Part shown: in pieces, positions 56,963 through 64,000 of the stretch
Numbering within the stretch: position 1 is the stretch's first letter
How the letters are laid out: each line of letters opens with the position of its first letter
NCBI GenBank assembly: GCA_963853835.1
Contig: OY970823.1
Coordinates: 6,094,001-6,158,000, forward strand
Length of the DNA: 64,000 bases
Origin: Calendula officinalis
Lineage: Eukaryota > Streptophyta > Magnoliopsida > Asterales > Asteraceae
Reading direction: 5' to 3'
The notes under the pieces: generated by a model
The model's database searches: none
Seen by the model: the letters and a program-made list of their open reading frames with translations, nothing else
What the model was told of the DNA's origin: nothing
Made by a program: the position numbers and the translations under genes

Positions 56963-59595
56963 TTAAGTTTCAATATTCTTCTTATAACTTTTTGTCTTGT
57001 TTGGCACCAGTCCCTTGAGAATGGGATAACTAAATAATAGAGTTGTCCACGACATGAAAACCTGACCAAACATCTCGTCAAGATTTCCCTTCCCTATTAT
57101 TCCTTTAATGCCACCAACAAAGCATACCACGTTCAACAAAACCATGAAAGTCAATGGTATCATGAACATCTTTGCACCTTCAAAATCAAACGTACCGTTA
57201 TCATATTTTGCGAGTTTCTCTTGGTTAACCACTTTGTTTGTCAATCTGAAGTTAGCTTTCGCAACGCCAACTGACTTCAACATCACATCAAGACAACCAA
57301 ACAACAACGCGCTAATGCATTTTATGTAGTAGATCCTTTGTTCATTCCACCATGTCACCAGTGATCCATCACTTGACAACACTTCGTAAACATGTTGTAA
57401 AAGTGAAGAGACATAGACAGTTGCAAACACTTTAAACCAAGGATTCGAAGCCTGGAATACAACTTTCAAAATTATTACTCTGAAAAAACAACGAATTGAG
57501 TTTATACTTGTTTAGTTCACTAAATAGTTAAGATTCAGAAGACTTTTCAATATCCAGAGAGAAAAAAAGTTGAAGTTCATAATATTAGTTGAAATTTTGA
57601 AAATTGGGTTAAGTTCCTTAAAAGTCCAATATGAAGATATTTTTTGAATAATCCTTCAAATTAAAACTTTTACAACTAAACAACTTCTAATAGAGTCATT
57701 ATAATTAAACTCATGTAAAAATTTACTTACCGTTGGGTACAATGAGACGCCGTTAAGAAGGCACAATTGTGGTATGGTGCCATAAAGCATACATGCGATT
57801 GATAAAAAAGGGGTGTACATGAAGTAGCCATAACACATGCTTTGAAGTAACGACATTCTAGAAGCCCCGTAGACTATTGGGTTGAACCTGGATAGACCAA
57901 TTTGAAGCAAACCGGATGACCATTTCATGAGCTGAAGCATGGCGTCTTTCATGTCGATTGTGGTGCAACCCAAGAAACATGGCCTGTTGGGATACAGACA
58001 CACAGATTTCCATCCTCTTGTGTGGAGTAAATAACCTGTGAAACTGCTCTCCAGCAACGAATCGTATGAGTAACCAATTTGTTTACCCCATTTGCTCTTA
58101 TCTTCACAGGAGCAGAAAGCCTGCTTCTTAGCCTCTTCTAAAATCATAATTTGCCTCTCATTACCACACAATGACTCTATGAATGAATTAGACTCACCAA
58201 AGCTCTCTTCCGGATGCTCATCTGATTGACGGGGTTCAAGTCAATGACATGGAAATTGTTTTTTCCAAAATAAAAAAAAAGGTAAATTTCCATATGTACC
58301 TTGTAGATTGGGAGATCCGTACAACGATTTTTTCCTCAAATAATAACATGTTCCTGCACAAACCGTCCCTCCAATACCATCCATCCCTTGATATTTCGTC
58401 TGATGATGAATAAATTTATATTAATGAAATGAAATTTCACACCGTCATAGAATGGACCTTACCTAATTAACCTAAAGTCTGGTTTAGTTATAGTGTTAAT
58501 GCACATTATTGGTGATTTTAGTATCAGCTATTGAATTTCATATATGTTACTAGGTGCGGAGTGCACACTTATATATGCAATTCCAAGATGATGTCGGTAT
58601 TATTTAAAAGGTGGACTACCAAAAAGGTAGGGGTTAAAAACGAATTTAACATAAGTGACAAATACTTCATATCGGGTGCTCAGTTGTAAGTTCGTAATTA
58701 AATTAATAACTCCTAACAACTACATTATTTGATTGATAAACTAGAAGATTTCGATTGTTGATGATGAACACCGAAAACCAGATATCTCTCTCACATACAC
58801 TTGAAATACGAATTCTCAAAAACATCAAAAACTTGAACTTAAAATTATGTCGGATTTCATGTTTGATTCTTCAGGAATTATCTTATACTTCCCTCGTTTC
58901 AAAATAAGTGAGTGTGACTTATTTTGAAACGGAGGAAGTAGTTAAAATTTCGTGAACCGAGGCACCAGGGTTGAAATATCTAATTCTGAAAATATTTTAC
59001 ATCATTTCTAATTTCAATCCTAATTCCAGAAATACCGTGTTTGATTATATACACCAACACACGTAAAACAATACATTTAACATTTATAGACTACACAAAC
59101 TTTGTAAAAATGAGTCAATAAGATTTATATAAGCAAAGTGATTTCACCTTGTATGCAGATCTTGCTTGTCCGTCGTAGATATCTCTTTGGCTAACATTAT
59201 AGAAAACTTGTGGGTATTGGACGAATGCAAGTGAACTAGAGAGTTTTGGATCAAGATGGAAACACATTGCTTGTTTTGCAGATGATGGATCATTGCAATA
59301 CATGTCACAGTCCAACACAAGCATGTACGGAGCGTTGCTCAAAACTCCAGAAACTCGAAGCTGCAAAAGGCACCATATACACGCAATAATCAAGTTAGCA
59401 TTCGATCGATTTATTACTCCAAAATAAAGAAATTTATAAGTTTGTTGTTTCATAAAGCATATATACTAAAGTGTTTAGTGCTCCAGCTTTGAAATGATGA
59501 GGAAGAGATGGTCTTTTTTCACGCGATACGTAGACAAGAAGAGGCATTTCTTGGTCATCCTCATTTCTTCCACTCCTTCGGTTGTCATGTATTAT
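56963..59595 (-). CDS. cellulose synthase-like G protein, 5' incomplete
   Basis: Five exons with phase-matched GT/AG junctions: 59595-59467, 59360-59148, 58399-58300, 58221-57731 and 57451-56963 (473 residues). Order: HFKAGALNTL, the DCD motif (MLVLDCDMYCND), FVQYPQVFYN, MDGIGGTVCAGT, FTGYLLHTRGW, then QLMKW at the place of the QxxRW motif (Lys for Arg), followed by a multi-span membrane part ending at 56963. CslG enzymes are membrane glycosyltransferases of the cellulose synthase superfamily; some relatives glucuronidate triterpenes. The first exons (N-terminal membrane helices, first catalytic Asp) are not found up to 64 kb, where Gypsy debris begins at about 59.9 kb. The gene is either split by a long insertion or truncated. 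Relatedness is clear; activity is not. Confidence 0.85.
58888..58938. mobile_element. 51 bp Stowaway-like hairpin in a CslG intron
   Basis: CTTCCCTCGTTTCAAAATAA at the left pairs with TTATTTTGAAACGGAGGAAG at the right, leaving a loop of a few bases. TA lies on both sides (58886-58887 and 58939-58940). It is a near-minimal MITE made almost only of its inverted repeats. Confidence 0.85.
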
Positions 59596-59938
59596 CTGCA
59601 TGGTGGGATTAATGTTAAAAGGAAATAGTTTACGAGATCTTGTGATTCAAGCCAAATATTTAGCCAATACCACAATCACAGCAATTACATTACATGTTTT
59701 CCCTGTATAAATATATGTATTTGTGTATATATACAGACTCATTCTATGATGTAAAGCTAGTTAACACAATACATATAATTCTCTTTTTATATCATGGTAC
59801 AAGAGCAGGTTTTCTTATTATACATCATATCACTTGTTAAATTTTCCGGTCAAACCCCCACCCAGCTACCATGTCCGCACACGGCAACATGGAAACGAAT
59901 TTGTCGTTACAATTAGCCAACCTCAAAACCCAAAACTT
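59596..59938. other. CslG intron remnant up to the Gypsy junction
   Basis: Non-coding. The expected upstream CslG exon is absent. The transition to retroelement sequence lies somewhere between about 59.83 and 60.04 kb and could not be fixed. Confidence 0.5.
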
Positions 59939-60703
59939 TCAGATAACCTCCAAATCAATATCAAACTCAACAATCAAAAGAGAGAAATTCTGATTTTTAA
60001 ACTCTCTTGACAAAAAATATGAATCAATAAAGAGAGAAATTCTCCAATTGGAACCATTCCCTTCTGCAGAGACGACATATGCTACCATTAACTCTTCCAG
60101 ATCTCTCTCGGGACAAAACTTTTCCTTCAACCTACTTGTGAACTCTTTCCACGACATCTTGTACACTTTCCTTCCCAAAGTCTCATACATGGTATCCCAC
60201 CATGTCAGCGCTTCATCCTTCAACTGTCGGGATGCATAGGTGACCATATCTCTCTTTAAACACTTGCTACTCTCTAGTACTTGCTCGGTTTCCCGAATCC
60301 AACGCATCGTGACCTTCGGTTCCGAACTTCCATAATACACACCGGGGTTGCACGACATGAATGTCTTATATGTACAACCTTCCCTTTCATCCGACCCCGA
60401 ATCATCACTTCCTTCGGTCGATGGCTCCTCGGTACGAGTCTTGCTACCCGAAGACTTACTTCCCCCACGAGACTTAGAATTATCATTCTTCTCCTCATTG
60501 AACCGGTTAGTCATGATCCGGTTCACATCCTCATTCACCACCTCCCTAATTTGGGTAAACAATTTCTCGATAGCTTCCATAGTTACCGGGGTTTGGTTTG
60601 CACCCAAACCGGAACCCTCTCCATTATTACCGGGATGAGTCAGGATTCGATTTGAATCAGTCTCATGGTCTCGTGGAATCTCTCCACTTCTTGGGTTCAC
60701 CAT
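59939..60703 (-). pseudogene. Ty3/Gypsy gag fragment, C-terminally truncated
   Basis: ATG at 60701-60703 (MVNPRSGEIPRD). A charged, Ser/Gly/Lys-rich N-terminal part precedes the capsid domain (MRWIRETEQVLE, YASRQLKDEALTWWD, WKEFTSRLKEKFCP). Similarity fades at about 60040, after which the frame stays open but reads unlike gag. Zinc knuckle, protease and polymerase are missing. Confidence 0.85.
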
Positions 60704-60929
60704 TTGCTATACTAACATATTAAACCATCAGAATTCAAAGGTTGACTTATTAGTCAAACTTAACCCATAAACCCCAAACATTATCTTTTCTCTTAGGGAT
60801 CGACCCTAATATACCCATACTTTACGATCTCAAAAGACTAATCATGGACATCCTATGGAAAACATATGGTCCTACTTAGCATAGCTTAAGACTAGGGAGG
60901 TCAAACCTACCTAATTCACTTAAACTATA

Positions 60930-60941
60930 GCTCTGATACCA
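60930..60941 (-). other. primer-binding site of the 60.9 kb Gypsy element
   Basis: The minus strand reads TGGTATCAGAGC three bases from the LTR end at 60945, so it is the methionine type. It fixes the element's minus orientation. Confidence 0.88.
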
Positions 60942-60944
60942 AGT

Positions 60945-62783
60945 TGTAACACCTCAATTTTTAAAACACTTTTTAAATCATATTTTTAAATAAAAAATAT
61001 TACAAGTCCAATGTTCCCAAAATACGGTTTAACAAAAACCAATAAAAGTTTATCAGAGTATTAAAACCGGTGTTACAAATACAATATCATAACCATAGGA
61101 TAAATGGGATCTACCTACGAGCTCCCGAACTAAACAACACTAGGACACTTCTATCGCGACCCTCTAATCCTTCGATCCTGAACCTGAGTACATAGCCAAA
61201 AACAAAGTAGTACGTGAGACAAAATAGTCTCGTGAGATACATGGGTTTTCGACCCATTCTCAAAATGATTTATAAATAATATTTATATAAATATAAATAC
61301 TTATCCTTATCATTTCTATTTATAACTCTTCTCCTATTCGTTAATTCACAAAAACTGATAAGCTTACCATAAGCTTATCCCTCAATTGATCACCTACTTG
61401 TAAGCTATCTCCAAGCTTACACTTTCTTTATCACATATGCAACGGACCTCTCCGAAGCCAACTCTCCTGATATGGGACGTCATAGGTAAACTATCAAGGT
61501 AATTGGGAGCCCCCATCTTACCGAGATTCGTAAGCTCTTCCCGTTCCCGGGTAGTCATGCTCACCCAACACTGGGTGTCGTAAACTGTGACATTCTACTC
61601 TTTGCGCAGGGAGGTACCACCCCAAGTAGACGTCTCATGCTCCCCCATTTCTGGGCGGTCTTATTTCGGATATCACATTAACACTTATGAGCCTCAGCTC
61701 CTTTCATCAAAATATGAGCATTAACTCCTTTCATCAAATTCGTCATTTATTAGAATTCATTTATTCTAATTTATCATATTTTTCTCTTTACTAAATCATT
61801 TCAAATCTTGACTTTACCAAGTCCTTTCTAATTTTAAAACATATTTATCTTTTATTCAAAATCATAATATTCTGACTCCTCTTTGACTAGAATACATGTC
61901 TATTACTAGTCACCTCATACTTATTCACTTAGTAATTCGATAACTACTTTTATTAGCATAATATACTAACCGATACTTATTACTTAAAAATCATTGTCTC
62001 AAGCTTTATTAATACATATTATTGATAAACCGATTATCAAGCTCTTTTAAATCATTATCTTTATTCATGCATCTTATTTATGAAAACTCATTAAATACTT
62101 TTCATTATCATAAACTCTTTCAAAATCATCAATCATTTTGACATACTTAAATAGTCTATAACTATCATTTTCTCATCATATTAATCATATCTTTATTAAA
62201 AACATTTATTAATAAAGACTCCTAACAAATCATAGTTTTCAAAATCGTTTGCTATGTACTCAGTAAAAGTCTCATGTACTCACCTTAGCCAAGCTAATCC
62301 CAAATCGTGTCTAATAACACGAATCCTTGCTTTCCTACTTGTGAAATGTCACCAATCTTTAGGTCTTCTTGACCTACCATCAATATCATCACAATAACTA
62401 GTTATTATCCATAACTAATCACTAATCAATCCATATTCACATTCCTAACCACCAAGTTCATCCAACTTGTAATCTCAAACCCTAGTTCAAGATTTCCATC
62501 AATAAACCCAAATCAAACTTGTACACATCGATTACAAGCTTACATTGAGTGTTCTACACCCATGATTAGTCATCTTCCCCAAAGATGACATGGTTGGTTC
62601 CCCAAACCACCATTTTTACTCATACCAAGCTCACAATCAAGGTAGATAAGCAAGATACTCAAGAATACTTACCCTTGATGTTTTAATCCTTCAAGATGAT
62701 GAAGATCTAAGCTCTTGAGCTCCAAAATCGTCCAAGTTGGCTCCCAAATCAGCTGCACTATGTGTGTGGTTGATTGATCATGT
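60945..62783 (-). mobile_element. 5' LTR of the Gypsy element, truncated at its outer end
   Basis: Begins (plus strand) TGTAACACCTCAATTTT like the solo LTR at 45132 and follows it with interruptions (AATACGGTTTAACAAAAACC, ACTCACCTTAGCCAAGCTAA, GTGTTCTACACCCATGATTA). The match is lost at about 62730-62783, before the expected GGGTCGTTACA end. It is more diverged from the solo LTR in the middle, where the tandem repeat is replaced. Confidence 0.85.
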
Positions 62784-63206
62784 GTTAGAGCTGACTCACA
62801 CCAGTGCGCTCGATATAAATAAAGGCCTAATTAAAAGAGAAATGAGTATAGTCTTTAAGGGCTCAGTTTATGTGTGCATGTTATATATGTGATTATTGAT
62901 ATGTATGCTTGAGTTAATTCACTCAGCTTTGGCTGACCCAAACCCCCCCCCCCCACCCACACACACACACATGTGCAGGTACAAGTAGGAAAGGAAAGGA
63001 GAACGTGGACGGATGACACTGCCGGTATCTTGTCTTTGGATAAAAATTTATTGAACACATTTATATTTCCAAATTGTTTTAACTTCAACAGTTTAAGTTT
63101 ACAATTGAACTGCTTTATTAAATATTTTGGGACGCATTTATTATTTTAATTGGAGTTTATTTATTATTTAAAAAAATATAATTTTTACGAAATTTGGGGG
63201 TTTATA
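62784..63206 (+). mobile_element. 3' part of a Tekay-like LTR, plus strand
   Basis: Shares with the LTRs at 30-33 and 36-47 kb the order ACTCACACCAGTGCGCTCGA (compare CACACAAGCGCGCTATATAA), a TTCACTCAGC...TGACCC stretch, CAGGTACAAGTA and GGACGGATGACACTGC. It joins the oppositely oriented LTR at about 62783. The end is degenerate (GGGGGTTTATA instead of GGGTGTTACA). Confidence 0.65.
62944..62971. repeat. C run followed by (AC)n
   Basis: A stretch of about 13 C, then CACCCACACACACACACAC. A simple-sequence tract inside the LTR fragment, likely length-variable. Confidence 0.85.
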
Positions 63207-63917
63207 ACGCCGTGGATGGTTTGGACATGTCAAGTTAAGACCACAACATCGCCAATTAGGAGAGTGGAAACTCTCACACGTTGGCTCGAAGAGAAGAGGT
63301 GGACCGAAGCATAGATGGATGGACATAATCAGCCACGATCTGAAGGATCTCAACCTGACTGGGAACATGACTTCTGATAGGGACTCTTGGGGGATTGGTA
63401 TTAGGGAAGATGTATGAGGAGGTAGGTACTTCTCGAGCTTGTAGGGTGGTTACGTCTAGGTCCACTACGAGTCTAAGATTTACAAGATTCTATGTATGTA
63501 TCTTTTTAGGAGTCTCTCGATATACATGATTACATGTTCTATATACTTGAATGCTTATAAGTCTATACCTAGATCGATGCTATTGGTTGATACATGTTAT
63601 TTGCATACTTGCACAACACCCTCTAAAACTCGACACGTGCACACATACACATTTTACATGTGTTTTTTGCATTCTCATGACACTCTCGCACACACGCGCC
63701 ACATGCTTACGTATCCAGATTCTCATATATTACTTATGTATGATTTTATAGGCGCACAAACTTATCTCATATACTCTCGCAGTTTTGCCGGAGGTATTCT
63801 TGCAACCGGTCTCTCTACCACTGAGTAGGTCTCTCTACAACTGAGTAGATGTATGACTGTTTACATCTTACCTCCCTCAAAACGCACATTTGAATGAACT
63901 GGTTTTCGTTGTTGTTA
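63207..63917 (+). pseudogene. RTE-type LINE 3' end (RT C-terminus plus 3' UTR)
   Basis: Plus-strand reading gives WFGHV, then in a shifted frame SPIRRVETLT, then RRGGPKHRWMDII and DRDSWGIGIREDV before a stop at about 63415. This is the conserved C-terminus of plant RTE (BovB-like) reverse transcriptases. The 3' UTR keeps GCCGGAGGTATTCTTGCAAC, GGTCTCTCTAC and TTACCTCCCTC, and ends in a GTT/TTG run near 63916, as RTE elements do. A 20 bp unit (GGTCTCTCTACNACTGAGTA) is doubled at 63808 and 63828. At least two frameshifts; only the end is present. Confidence 0.85.
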
Positions 63918-64000
63918 AATGATGGAAAGGTCTTGAATTTTAGTTTTTTGAAATGACTAAAACGCCCCTTTATTTTATTTTTTTAAATGCCAATTTACCC

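Noticed and set aside
57731..58221. QLMKW in place of QxxRW in CslG as proof of a dead enzyme
   Set aside because: Motif drift of this kind may occur in the CslG clade, so one Lys-for-Arg change alone does not show loss of activity.
60048..60655. Plus-strand open frames of 63-124 codons opposite the Gypsy gag
   Set aside because: Antisense shadows of the gag codons with no motif of their own.
62855..63088. Minus-strand 77-codon frame with a Gly/Cys run
   Set aside because: The run is the complement of the C run and (AC)n tract within an LTR fragment.
1..64000. CRISPR array, prokaryotic defence island, or plastid/mitochondrial insert
   Set aside because: Repeats lack the regular short-repeat/spacer form, the genes are plant nuclear genes with introns, and no organellar gene or rRNA/tRNA sequence was recognised.

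Overview
This is nuclear DNA of a higher plant, most likely a eudicot and possibly an asterid of the Asteraceae type. That placement is inferred from the style of the retroelements and was not tested. There are intron-containing genes with GT/AG junctions, an intronless PPR gene, a ROP-effector (RIC) gene, a cellulose synthase-like G gene, and many nested plant LTR retrotransposons, LINEs and MITEs. Only three host genes can be supported: RIC (23.4-25.0 kb, minus strand), PPR (26.0-27.9 kb, minus) and a 5'-incomplete CslG gene (57.0-59.6 kb, minus). No tRNA, rRNA or CRISPR was seen.

Layout. 1-1 kb: a tandem array of about 145 bp units. 1.5-2.7 kb: remains of a minus-strand LTR element with odd TTACGAT-rich sequence. 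2.7-6.5 kb: AT-rich debris with an LTR promoter-like stretch, a Helitron 3' end, spaced CACATGTG palindromes and a fold-back element. 6.57-23.10 kb: a near full-length L1-type LINE, framed by a 13 bp target-site duplication, with an 11.1 kb Copia element (Copia-1, plus strand) inserted in its 3' UTR. Copia-1 has 506 bp LTRs, gag, pol and a long third ORF (env-like position). 23.4-27.9 kb: RIC and PPR genes. 28-33.7 kb: non-coding sequence interrupted by a 2.7 kb solo LTR with a perfect 5 bp TSD.

33.7-56.5 kb is a four-level nest on one locus: a minus-strand Ty3/Gypsy gag and LTR (55.2-56.5 kb) was hit by a second Copia element (Copia-2, minus strand, 3' LTR missing). Copia-2's third ORF was split by a non-coding, Tekay-like LARD (36.1-47.0 kb). 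The LARD's 3' LTR was in turn hit by another solo LTR, and its 5' LTR by a Stowaway-like MITE. 57-59.6 kb: the CslG exons. 59.9-62.8 kb: truncated gag and LTR of another Gypsy element. 62.8-63.9 kb: an LTR fragment and the 3' end of an RTE-type LINE.

Most of the window is therefore transposable element sequence in several stages of decay. The most informative points are the precise before/after insertion sites, the homologous third-ORF domain in two diverged Copia elements together with a candidate intron in one of them, the similar gag/pol boundary in both, and an in-frame 51 bp duplication in RIC that copies a splice donor.
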